From assembly GCA_963652365.1 (NCBI GenBank), contig CAVJTH010000039.1, positions 1-20,068 of the forward strand: a DNA stretch of 20,068 nucleotides. Direction: 5' to 3'. Both the position numbers and the translations under genes were made by a program. Source of the DNA: Hallerella sp963652365 (GTDB taxonomy: Bacteria; Fibrobacterota; Fibrobacteria; Fibrobacterales; Fibrobacteraceae). The notes under the pieces are model-generated. The model worked only from the letters and a program-made list of their open reading frames with translations. It was not told the DNA's origin and ran no database searches. Shown piece after piece: positions 6,077-13,002 of this stretch (positions within the stretch are counted from its first letter, which is position 1; the number at the start of each line of letters is the position of its first letter).

Positions 6077-6898
6077 TTAAAAGCGCCGACCGTTACGACG
6101 TGCGCTTTCCCTGATTAAAAATGCCTTTTCCGATTCCGAAAGCGAAGAGATTCCCTTTTCGCTCACCTTCTCGAGAATCGCGTTCAATTCCTTTTCGCTG
6201 TCCAGATAGCGCACTTCCCCTTCGAGCGGTTCCGCAGCTCCTTTCGACTTTTCCCGACGATTCGAAAGATTTCCGCGCAATCTGTCCCAGACGCGGTTTT
6301 CGAAAAGATACATGCAGAGAAAGCCGGAAAGAATGCCGCCCAGATGGGTAAAATGGGCAATCGTATCGTTTGAATTCGCAAAAAAGACGTCGAGCGCGAT
6401 AAAGACCCAGATAGCGTGCTTGATCCGCATCGGCACGACAAAGAAGAGAAGGATCATCCGATTCGGGAAAAGTTTCGCGTAGGCGACAAAGACGCCCATC
6501 AGCGCACCGGACGCTCCGATGATGAATGTCATCGGGGTCATCGCGCCGAACAGGTAGAACGGAATGCTGAACACGCCGGCAAACACGGCGCAGAAAAGGT
6601 ACAGAATCCAGAAGCGGCGAAATCCGATTTCCAGGGCGACGTCATCGCCGAACATCCAGAGGGCGAGCATGTTGAACAGAAAATGCCAGGCATTCACGTG
6701 CAGGAAGGCATAGGTCAAAAAGCGCCAGACATCCGCATAGGCGACAGGAACCAGCGCTCCGTAGCCCAGAAGCAGCTGTTCGATCCTGTCCAACCCGAAA
6801 AGATTCGATAAAAAGCATATCGCAAAGACAATCGCGTTGATCGAAAGCAAGACGCGGATTGGCGACGAAAGTTCTCTAAAGGGTTTCAGACCGAACAT
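6077..6898 (-). CDS. Rhomboid-family intramembrane serine protease
   Basis: A 273-residue rhomboid with six or more membrane segments. The catalytic dyad is present: GASG with S130, and AHFTHLGG with H185 as the likely partner. HFLFNM (H72, N76) supplies the oxyanion-side HxxxN motif. The soluble C-terminus (about 205-273) is charged and contains a short helical segment, ELNAILEKVSEKGI. I place the start at ATG 6898, not at the upstream in-frame ATG 7009. The conserved protein begins at MFGLKPF, a GGAG sequence stands 9 nt upstream, and the longer form would overlap coaD by more than 130 bp. Even so, the first 23 nt overlap the end of coaD. Substrates are unknown. Confidence 0.92.
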   Translation of the reverse strand: MFGLKPFRELSSPIRVLLSINAIVFAICFLSNLFGLDRIEQLLLGYGALVPVAYADVWRFLTYAFLHVNAWHFLFNMLALWMFGDDVALEIGFRRFWILYLFCAVFAGVFSIPFYLFGAMTPMTFIIGASGALMGVFVAYAKLFPNRMILLFFVVPMRIKHAIWVFIALDVFFANSNDTIAHFTHLGGILSGFLCMYLFENRVWDRLRGNLSNRREKSKGAAEPLEGEVRYLDSEKELNAILEKVSEKGISSLSESEKAFLIRESARRNGRRF

Positions 6899-7379
6899 CG
6901 GAAAGATCTCCGTTGCGTAAATCGTTGAGGATGGAAGCGGGGAGCATTTTCGACACGTCTCCGCCAAAGGAAAGGATCTCGCGCACTGCCGAACTGGAAA
7001 TCGACGCATGTTCCGGCGCGACCGGAAGAAAAACCGTTTCGACCCGCGGATTCAGCAGATGGTTGTTCCACGCAAGATGTTGCTCCGCGGCGAATTCGGC
7101 AGCGGACCTGATTCCACGGACAAGGAAGCTTCCGCCGATTCTTTCCAGGTAATCGACCGTCAGGCCTTCGAAGGCATCCACGGAAACGTTCGGCATCGCT
7201 TTGCAGGCCCTTTCGATCTGGCGGACGCGCCTTTCGAGAGAGAGGAGCGGACGCTTGCGCCGGTTCACGCCCACCAGCACGGTTACCGAATCAAAAAGCG
7301 CCGAAGCCTTTTGCAGGATATCGAGATGCGCCAGCGTGAATGGGTCAAACGTACCGGCAAAAACGGCTTTACGATTCAT
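6876..7379 (-). CDS. coaD: Phosphopantetheine adenylyltransferase
   Basis: A 167-residue enzyme that adenylylates 4'-phosphopantetheine with ATP to give dephospho-CoA, the penultimate step of CoA synthesis. The nucleotidyltransferase start GTFDPFTLAH (9-18), the RGIR substrate loop and ISSSAVRE near residue 130 are all present. One position is unusual: the family TxGH motif reads T15-L-A17-H18, with Ala (GCG codon) in place of Gly. The catalytic His18 is kept and the length is normal, so the enzyme is probably active. The gene follows rsmD by 9 nt, a pairing that is very common in bacteria, and its 3' end carries the ribosome-binding site of the rhomboid gene. Confidence 0.95.
   Translation of the reverse strand: MNRKAVFAGTFDPFTLAHLDILQKASALFDSVTVLVGVNRRKRPLLSLERRVRQIERACKAMPNVSVDAFEGLTVDYLERIGGSFLVRGIRSAAEFAAEQHLAWNNHLLNPRVETVFLPVAPEHASISSSAVREILSFGGDVSKMLPASILNDLRNGDLSDVRSETL
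6908..6911 (-). promoter_or_regulatory. Ribosome-binding site of the rhomboid gene, inside coaD
   Basis: GGAG on the minus strand, 9 nt before ATG 6898. It supports the short start and suggests translational coupling with coaD. Confidence 0.55.
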
Positions 7380-7388
7380 ATTTCAAAT

Positions 7389-7922
7389 CTACAAAGTTGC
7401 GTGAAAAAAGACGAGAGAGCTTTCGCCGTAAGAGCGGATTCGCCCGAGCTTCGCCCATTCCGGAACGTTGCGGGAAGGGACTTCGAAAACGGCGATTCCC
7501 GACGGGAGCAGCAATTCGAGAAACGGGCGCAAGTCGGGATAGGCTTCGGTAAAGGGAGGATCCGCGTAGATAAAGTCAAAGCGTTCGCTTGCGGCGCGCG
7601 CCTTCGCCAGGAAATTCGACACGTCGGTCGTATGCAGGCGAAGAGATTCCGAAATTCCCAGCGACCTGTACGAAGCTTCGAGGGAACGCGCCTGGGAAAG
7701 ATTCCTCTCGACGGCGACCACCGACTTCGCCCCGCGACTGAGAAACTCGATGCCGACGATTCCCGACCCCGCAAAGAGATCGAGCACGCGAAAATCCGAA
7801 ACGTCCTGCAAGATGTTGAAGAGGGCTTCCCGCGCCATCGCCCCGGTCGGCCTGGTCTTCGATGTCAGCGGCGACGAGACGAGACGTCCGCGAAAGCTTC
7901 CACCGGTAATTCGGATAGGCAT
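7389..7922 (-). CDS. rsmD: 16S rRNA (guanine-966-N2)-methyltransferase RsmD
   Basis: A 177-residue SAM-dependent methyltransferase that modifies G966 (E. coli numbering) of 16S rRNA during 30S assembly. The order of motifs is typical: RITGGSFRGR at the N-terminus, RPTGAMAREALFNIL, the SAM-binding DLFAGSGIVGIE near residue 49, VAVERN, and the catalytic DPPF near residue 120. Its ATG overlaps the stop of the pilN/O-like gene by one base (TGATG), and coaD follows after 9 nt. The rsmD-coaD order is widely conserved. Confidence 0.94.
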   Translation of the reverse strand: MPIRITGGSFRGRLVSSPLTSKTRPTGAMAREALFNILQDVSDFRVLDLFAGSGIVGIEFLSRGAKSVVAVERNLSQARSLEASYRSLGISESLRLHTTDVSNFLAKARAASERFDFIYADPPFTEAYPDLRPFLELLLPSGIAVFEVPSRNVPEWAKLGRIRSYGESSLVFFHATL

Positions 7923-8956
7923 CAGTTCGACGAATAGATGACGAGAGTCATCGCGGTCAAGATTCCGTTCTTGCCGGAAGCGGTCATCTTGATGCGTTCC
8001 ACGCCCACGCGGACGGTACTCGTCGAAAGGGATTCGACAAAGCGCCGAACCGTCTGGAAATCCGCAGTCGTCGTTACTTTGTATGTATGGCTCTTGAAAA
8101 CGCCAAAGTCCTCGACCTTTGGATTCTTGAGACCCGAAAGGCGCAACTTTCCGTTCGCGTCGAGACCGCGCAGCGCGTCAAGTTCCCCGGAAATCTCGCT
8201 TTCCTTGACAAAGGGGACCGGACCGGGCTTCTGGGTTCCCGGAGCTTCGGCCTTCGCCGAAAGGACGCCGTAAGCGGTCAGCGATGTCGCCGGCGCGTTT
8301 TCGGGGAGTTCCGGAGTCTTGAAGTCCGCGCTGCCCATCTTGAGGCGTTCCAGATAGTTCCGCTGGACATTCGGGGATTCCGCAACGCCGCGGATGTAGT
8401 AGAAATTCGGAGCGGCGTACGTCAACTCGGCAAAGCTGACGCCATCTGGCGTGACCGCATTGACAAAGGCGAGGATCTGCGCCGCCATCGACTTTTCGTA
8501 AGCGACCTTTTCCATCGGCAAGAAGGACGCGAAATCCGAACGATTTTCCTTTCCGAACATCGACGGTTGCACGTCCTTGACCACGCGTTCCGCGGAATTC
8601 GCCAAGGCTTCGCGGACGGCGGCTTCCTCCGCTGCCGCGCGACGGCTCTCGATAGAACCTCCGGCGGTGGTCGTCTGCCCAGACTGTCTGGAATTCAGCT
8701 CCGGTCCCACACGGCTCGGGTCGTCGATTCCCAAGACTTCGAGAACGGGAATCGGAAAGACGCCTTCGAGCGCATGCGGAAGCCCGGCGATTTTCAAGAA
8801 GCCAGCCCCGGCGACAAGCAGGACGACAAGCGCGAGAACGACAAGGACAACCTTTCTAGACCCGCTTTTCCGCTCGTCCGACGACGCGACAACGACGGGA
8901 GACGCCTGGACGGAAGCCGGGCGCGAAACCGCTTCGATTAAGTTCAGCTCGATCAT
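7922..8956 (-). CDS. PilN/PilO-like inner-membrane pilus or secretion platform protein
   Basis: A 344-residue protein with a short cytoplasmic N-terminus, one membrane segment (about 35-55) and a large periplasmic part. It opens with MIELNLIE, similar to the conserved N-terminal peptide by which PilN docks into PilM. The C-terminal ADFQTVRRFVESL followed by a beta strand is typical of the PilO/GspM-like ferredoxin-fold domain. The length exceeds a usual PilN or PilO (about 200 residues). A long Ala/Glu-rich helix region near 100-120 separates two parts, so it may do the work of both. The gene overlaps pilM by ATGA, which supports a direct partnership. The assignment rests on context and weak motifs. 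Confidence 0.65.
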   Translation of the reverse strand: MIELNLIEAVSRPASVQASPVVVASSDERKSGSRKVVLVVLALVVLLVAGAGFLKIAGLPHALEGVFPIPVLEVLGIDDPSRVGPELNSRQSGQTTTAGGSIESRRAAAEEAAVREALANSAERVVKDVQPSMFGKENRSDFASFLPMEKVAYEKSMAAQILAFVNAVTPDGVSFAELTYAAPNFYYIRGVAESPNVQRNYLERLKMGSADFKTPELPENAPATSLTAYGVLSAKAEAPGTQKPGPVPFVKESEISGELDALRGLDANGKLRLSGLKNPKVEDFGVFKSHTYKVTTTADFQTVRRFVESLSTSTVRVGVERIKMTASGKNGILTAMTLVIYSSN

Positions 8957-9861
8957 GGGTTCGCACTCCTCAAGGCTACTCCGATGGCTCCGGCGCAGGA
9001 AAGCACGTGCCTAGCGCTTTCTTCATCGATCGGGAGACGGATATTGGCGAAGGAATCCATCGGAAAGACCGGTGAATCGCCGAGGACCTTTTTCAAATGC
9101 TCGACAAAAAGAATGTCCGAGGCGAGCTCTCCGCAGAGCAGGTATTGCGGGACCGAAATACCGCAAAGATCGGCAACGCCCTGGATCTGTTCCTGGATAT
9201 TCCGGGCGAGTTCCGCATAGGCGTCTTCCCGAGCCTTTCCCGCGAGATCGTATGTCGATACGCAGCGCAAGGCGCGCAAATCGTCCTTGGCGGCCCACAG
9301 AAGCATCACTCCCGTCACGTCCGCCTTGATGACGCACTTCACCTGGGAATCGAGTCCGGAGCCCACTTCCAGGAGGTTCATGATGGACAGCGCATCGACT
9401 TCGAGAATCTTCGGCGCTATCCGCTGGTTGCGAAATCCCTTGCGGATGGCGTTCACCCAGGTCTTGCGGAGCGCGATCATGAGAACCGTCCGTCCCAGTT
9501 CCGCCGACCCGTGGAGTTCCGCGAAATCCAGCACATACTCGTTCACGTTCGTATTGACGAGCGTTCCCAGATACCATTCCACGTATTCCCGGACATCTTT
9601 CGCTTCGGGTGGCACGAACAGTTCGCGGACTACCGCGCGAAACGACGAGACGGCAAGGCCGACGGAGCCCACCTGAACGTTTTCGTTCGCGGCAAGCCAC
9701 GTCTGGAGCGCCGCCTCGAAAGAAGAGACGTCGTCTAGCGGGTTCGCTTCCGTATCGAGTATCGCCGCCTTGACGACCTTCTTTTCCCGAGGGTCGTAGA
9801 GGGCGACCTTGAGCAGGACTTCGCCCGCTTCAATGCCTAGATGCAATTTGGTATCGGCCAT
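8953..9861 (-). CDS. pilM: PilM-like actin-fold pilus assembly ATPase
   Basis: A 302-residue protein of the FtsA/PilM actin fold, the cytoplasmic ring component of type IV pilus and type II secretion platforms. Seen features are the N-terminal phosphate-1-like GIEAGEVLLKVAL (9-21), the central VDALSIMNLLE typical of PilM, YLLCGELA in the adenosine region, and the C-terminal SCAGAIGVALR. It lies directly upstream of the PilN/O-like gene with a 4-nt ATGA overlap, as in pil operons. No Shine-Dalgarno sequence is visible in the 26-nt gap after comEA. Confidence 0.85.
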   Translation of the reverse strand: MADTKLHLGIEAGEVLLKVALYDPREKKVVKAAILDTEANPLDDVSSFEAALQTWLAANENVQVGSVGLAVSSFRAVVRELFVPPEAKDVREYVEWYLGTLVNTNVNEYVLDFAELHGSAELGRTVLMIALRKTWVNAIRKGFRNQRIAPKILEVDALSIMNLLEVGSGLDSQVKCVIKADVTGVMLLWAAKDDLRALRCVSTYDLAGKAREDAYAELARNIQEQIQGVADLCGISVPQYLLCGELASDILFVEHLKKVLGDSPVFPMDSFANIRLPIDEESARHVLSCAGAIGVALRSANP

Positions 9862-9887
9862 AGTGTATCGTTCTTTTTCTTTTAAAA

Positions 9888-10313
9888 CTAGTCAAAAACG
9901 ACAAAGGCGAGAATCGTTTCCGCTTTTTTTTTACCGATTCCCGAGACTTTTTTCAAGTCCCCCGGACCGGCAAAGCGTCCATGGAGCGCCCGATAGGCGA
10001 CGATTTTTTCGGCGAGCTTGGGTCCTACGCCCTTGATCGCGCAAAGTTCCCCGGTGGTCGCCCGGTTGATGGCTATCGGAAAACGTACCGCGGGTTTCGC
10101 CTTTCGGGAGCGTTTCGCCTTCGGCTTCGCAGGCTGTTCCGCTTTCGGGAAAGCCTTGTCCGGCTGCAGATGGCCGGTCGCTTCGCGGGATTCTTCCGCA
10201 TAGGAGAATTCCTCGATCTGCGGCACCGGATCCCATGGCGAAAACCGGACCGCAAGCCCAAGAGCGAAAAGACAGACTGCCAATATAAAGACCTTCTTCT
10301 CAGGCCCGTTCAT
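9888..10313 (-). CDS. ComEA-like helix-hairpin-helix protein
   Basis: A 141-residue protein with an N-terminal membrane anchor (about 8-24), a Pro/Lys/Ala-rich linker (about 48-78) and a C-terminal pair of helix-hairpin-helix motifs: INRATTGELCAIKGVGPKLAEKI and DLKKVSGIGKKKAETIL. This architecture is that of ComEA, the periplasmic or surface DNA receptor for transformation. Its start overlaps the pyrG stop region by 14 nt. Position just before pilM and pilN/O fits a pilus-linked DNA-uptake role, but short HhH proteins of this kind are also found in non-competent species. I therefore leave the symbol open. Confidence 0.85.
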   Translation of the reverse strand: MNGPEKKVFILAVCLFALGLAVRFSPWDPVPQIEEFSYAEESREATGHLQPDKAFPKAEQPAKPKAKRSRKAKPAVRFPIAINRATTGELCAIKGVGPKLAEKIVAYRALHGRFAGPGDLKKVSGIGKKKAETILAFVVFD

Positions 10314-11949
10314 CTGCCGCCTTCAGCAGGCCGAGAAACAGCGGTGCCGGCTTGAGAAGCGAACTCTTGAGTTCCGGGTGGAACTGGCAGGCCATGAAAT
10401 ACGGATGGTCCGGAAGTTCCATGATCTGCATGATGTCTTCGCCCTTCGCCTTTCCCGAAAAGACAAGGCCGCCTTTTTCGAGCCTTTCGACATACTTCGG
10501 ATTGACCTCGTAGCGGTGGCGGAAGCGTTCCCGGATTTCGGCGGAACCGTAGATTCGTTCGGCAAGCGTTCCCTTGCGGATGAGAACGTCATGCCCGCCA
10601 AGGCGCATCGTCGCGCCCATTTCCTTGATCCTGTCCTGACCGGGCAGATAGGCGATGACGGGTTCCTTCACGTGGTGCGTCGGGGTTTCGGTCTCCATCG
10701 TTCCCGCGTCCTTCATGCCGCAGACGTGCCGCGCGAATTCCACGACGGCGAGCTGCATCCCGTAGCAGATGCCGAGGAACGGAATCCTGTGTTCGCGGAC
10801 ATAGCGGATGAGGACGATCTTCCCCTCGATTCCGCGAATGCCAAAGCCTCCGGGGACGATTACCGCATCGACGCCCTGCATGTCGGCTTCGACTTCCTCG
10901 GGGTGCGTTTCGAGCTTTTCCGTGTCGATCCAGCGGATGAGCACATGGACGTCCAGGTGGGCAGAGACATGGTTCAACGCCTCGACGATGCTCGCGTAGG
11001 AATCTTCGAGCCGCGTATATTTTCCGCCGATGGCGACCGTCAGGACCTTGCGCGGCTTCACCTCGTTCCGGTTCAGCGTATCGACCAGCCGGCTCCAGTC
11101 GTCGAGCTTGGGGGGCGCATAGATTCGGAGCTTCTTCAGGAGGATTTCGGGAACGCCTTCCTTGTCATAGACGAGCGGGCATTCATAGACATGCTTGACA
11201 TCGACGCCGGAAATCACGTGAGACGCGGGCAGATTGCAGAAGAGGCCTATCTTTTCCTTGATGTGCGGCTTCAGGAATTCTTCGCAACGCGCGATGATGA
11301 TGTCCGGATAGATTCCGCGCTCGTTCAGGTCGCGGACGGACATCTGCGTGGGCTTGGACTTCTGCTCCTTGACGCCGGACGGAATCGGGACGTAGGTCAG
11401 ATGCACGAACATGCAGTTTTCGTTTCCGACTTCGTGCGAGAGCTGGCGGGCCGCTTCGATAAAGAACTGGTTTTCGAGGTCGCCGACCGTTCCGCCGATT
11501 TCGATCAGGACGACGTCCGCGTTTTCGCCGTTCGCCACTTCGTAGAAATGTTCCTTGATGGCGTTCGTCACATGCGGAATGAACTGGACCGTATGGCCCA
11601 GGTAGTCTCCGCGGCGTTCCTTTTCGAGGATGAGCTTGAAGACCTTTCCCATGGTGAGGCTCCACTCGGAGCGCGCGACAACGTTCAGGAAGCGCTCGTA
11701 GTGGCCGAAGTCCATATCGACTTCCCCGCCGTCGTCGAGAACATAGACCTCGCCGTGTTCCGTCGGGTTCATCGTGCCGGGATCCGTATTCAGGTAGCCG
11801 TCGCACTTGACGGGGACGACCTTCATCCGCCCGGAAAGAAGCGCTCCGATGCTCGCCGCGGCAACGCCCTTGCCGAGACCGGAAATCACGCCGCCCGTGA
11901 CGATGATGAACTTCGTTTTTCCGTTATAGGTATTTTCCGATTGATTCAT
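10300..11949 (-). CDS. pyrG: CTP synthase
   Basis: A 549-residue enzyme that makes CTP from UTP, ATP and glutamine. The synthetase half has the P-loop SGLGKG (23-28) and GGTVGD (152-157). The class I glutamine amidotransferase half has PGGFG (366-370), the nucleophile C395 in FLGICYGMQ, and H524/E526 in QFHPEL. The N-terminus is about 10 residues longer than usual before KFIIVTGG, and no later ATG is available before the P-loop. The gene overlaps kdsB by 26 nt. Its product is the co-substrate of KdsB, so adjacency makes metabolic sense. Confidence 0.97.
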   Translation of the reverse strand: MNQSENTYNGKTKFIIVTGGVISGLGKGVAAASIGALLSGRMKVVPVKCDGYLNTDPGTMNPTEHGEVYVLDDGGEVDMDFGHYERFLNVVARSEWSLTMGKVFKLILEKERRGDYLGHTVQFIPHVTNAIKEHFYEVANGENADVVLIEIGGTVGDLENQFFIEAARQLSHEVGNENCMFVHLTYVPIPSGVKEQKSKPTQMSVRDLNERGIYPDIIIARCEEFLKPHIKEKIGLFCNLPASHVISGVDVKHVYECPLVYDKEGVPEILLKKLRIYAPPKLDDWSRLVDTLNRNEVKPRKVLTVAIGGKYTRLEDSYASIVEALNHVSAHLDVHVLIRWIDTEKLETHPEEVEADMQGVDAVIVPGGFGIRGIEGKIVLIRYVREHRIPFLGICYGMQLAVVEFARHVCGMKDAGTMETETPTHHVKEPVIAYLPGQDRIKEMGATMRLGGHDVLIRKGTLAERIYGSAEIRERFRHRYEVNPKYVERLEKGGLVFSGKAKGEDIMQIMELPDHPYFMACQFHPELKSSLLKPAPLFLGLLKAADERA

Positions 11950-12655
11950 GTGTATCCATTCTTTTCAGGAGAGATTCGACCTTTTGCACGTCGGACGGTA
12001 AGTCGACCGACGCCGAAAGGGATGTACAAAAGACAACGCGGATGGGACGCTTGCCCAAAATGCGGAGCTGCTCCAGGGAATTTTCCCTTTCCGACTTCGA
12101 TTGCGGAAGATTCGAGAATTCCTCCCGAGCCTCCGCCGAATACGCATAGACGCCGACATGGCGGAACCACGTGCGCGAGTCGTCCGGAATCCCGCGGGTA
12201 AACCCGGTCGCATAGTTCGAAGAGTCCACGGCGACCTTCACCACGGAAGAGACTTCCCTGTCCGCTTCGGCAAGAGGCGCAGCCACCGTCACCCAGGATG
12301 CGGGCTCTCCGGAAAGCGTCTTCGCGACATCCTTGAGCATCTGCAAGTCCGCCAAGGGTTCGTCACCCTGGAGGTTCACGACAAGATCGAGCCCGAGCAT
12401 TTTCGCGGCTTCGCTCACGCGGTCGGAACCGGTCACGGCCTTTCCCGTGAGAACCGCCTCGAACCCGGCGCTCTCGACCGTTTTTAAAATGCGAAGGTCG
12501 TCCGTAGCACAGACGACACTCTTAAAACACCCGGCGGCAGAAGCTCTTTCCAATGTCCGAAGGATCATCGGTCGTCCACAGATGGGAACCAGGGGCTTTC
12601 CCGGAAACCGGGAAGACGCAAACCGCGCGGGGACGATGCAGTGGACATCGGGCAT
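11924..12655 (-). CDS. kdsB: 3-deoxy-manno-octulosonate cytidylyltransferase (CMP-Kdo synthetase)
   Basis: A 243-residue enzyme that activates Kdo with CTP for the inner core of lipopolysaccharide. Motifs in order: IVPARFASSRFPGKPL (about 7-22), RPMI, ATDDLRI, GSDRVSE, VNLQGDEP, RHVGVYAY and the late EQLR. All match the KdsB family. The gene starts 4 nt after gatC and overlaps pyrG by 26 nt. Its presence is the best evidence in the window for an LPS-bearing Gram-negative cell. Confidence 0.95.
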   Translation of the reverse strand: MPDVHCIVPARFASSRFPGKPLVPICGRPMILRTLERASAAGCFKSVVCATDDLRILKTVESAGFEAVLTGKAVTGSDRVSEAAKMLGLDLVVNLQGDEPLADLQMLKDVAKTLSGEPASWVTVAAPLAEADREVSSVVKVAVDSSNYATGFTRGIPDDSRTWFRHVGVYAYSAEAREEFSNLPQSKSERENSLEQLRILGKRPIRVVFCTSLSASVDLPSDVQKVESLLKRMDTHESIGKYL

Positions 12656-12659
12656 CTTC

Positions 12660-12944
12660 TTATCCGATTACCTTGGGAATGACGAAATGGTCGTTCTCGA
12701 CATCGGGCGCATTCGCAAAGGCCTGTTCATGCGAAAGGGAGTCTTGCGGAATGTCTTCCCGAAGAACCGTCGGAGCGTCTTCGACTCCCGTCATCGGGGA
12801 AACGTTCGAAAGATCCAGAGACTTCAAATCTTCCATGTAGCGCAGGAGTTCGTCCAGGCGTCCGGAAAAGGACTCGATGTCCGCGTCCGAAAGCTTGATA
12901 CGGGAAAGCTTCGCGATTTTCAGGATTTCTTCTTTACTCAGCAT
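12660..12944 (-). CDS. gatC: Asp-tRNA(Asn)/Glu-tRNA(Gln) amidotransferase subunit C
   Basis: A 94-residue GatC, the small subunit that stabilises the GatCAB complex converting Glu-tRNA(Gln) and/or Asp-tRNA(Asn) to the amidated forms. The family pattern is clear: IAKLSRIKLSDADIESF, LDELLRYMEDLKSLD, then the extended VSPMTGVED segment and the C-terminal HFVIPKVIG. An AAAGG sequence 6 nt upstream supports the ATG. The gatA and gatB genes are not in the window. Confidence 0.95.
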   Translation of the reverse strand: MLSKEEILKIAKLSRIKLSDADIESFSGRLDELLRYMEDLKSLDLSNVSPMTGVEDAPTVLREDIPQDSLSHEQAFANAPDVENDHFVIPKVIG

Positions 12945-13002
12945 GTCAGACCTTTCTTCAAGAGATTCACTTTACGAAGATAAAAAAATTCATCGGTTTT
13001 CG
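12945..13002 (-). promoter_or_regulatory. Largest gap in the 14-gene run; possible internal promoter before gatC
   Basis: This 58-nt gap between pcrA and gatC is the only one above 30 nt in the run. On the minus strand it holds an AT-rich stretch with seven T residues and then AAAGG 6 nt before the gatC ATG. A promoter is plausible from composition alone; I see no clear -35/-10 pair. Confidence 0.3.

Noticed and set aside
6899..7009. N-terminal extension of the rhomboid protease to ATG 7009
   Set aside because: It would overlap coaD by 134 bp, and the added residues are Arg/Cys/Ser-rich without a membrane pattern. ATG 6898 has a GGAG sequence upstream.
11924..11949. Frameshift or misassembly at the kdsB/pyrG overlap
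   Set aside because: Both proteins are full length with intact ends, and overlaps of 14 and 23 nt occur elsewhere in the same run, so a 26-nt overlap is in character.
10378..12201. 607-residue open frame on the plus strand, antisense to pyrG and kdsB
   Set aside because: It is very rich in Asp, Arg, His and Val without any motif, and the opposite strand carries full-length, motif-complete pyrG and kdsB. A stop-poor antisense frame is expected in GC-rich coding DNA.
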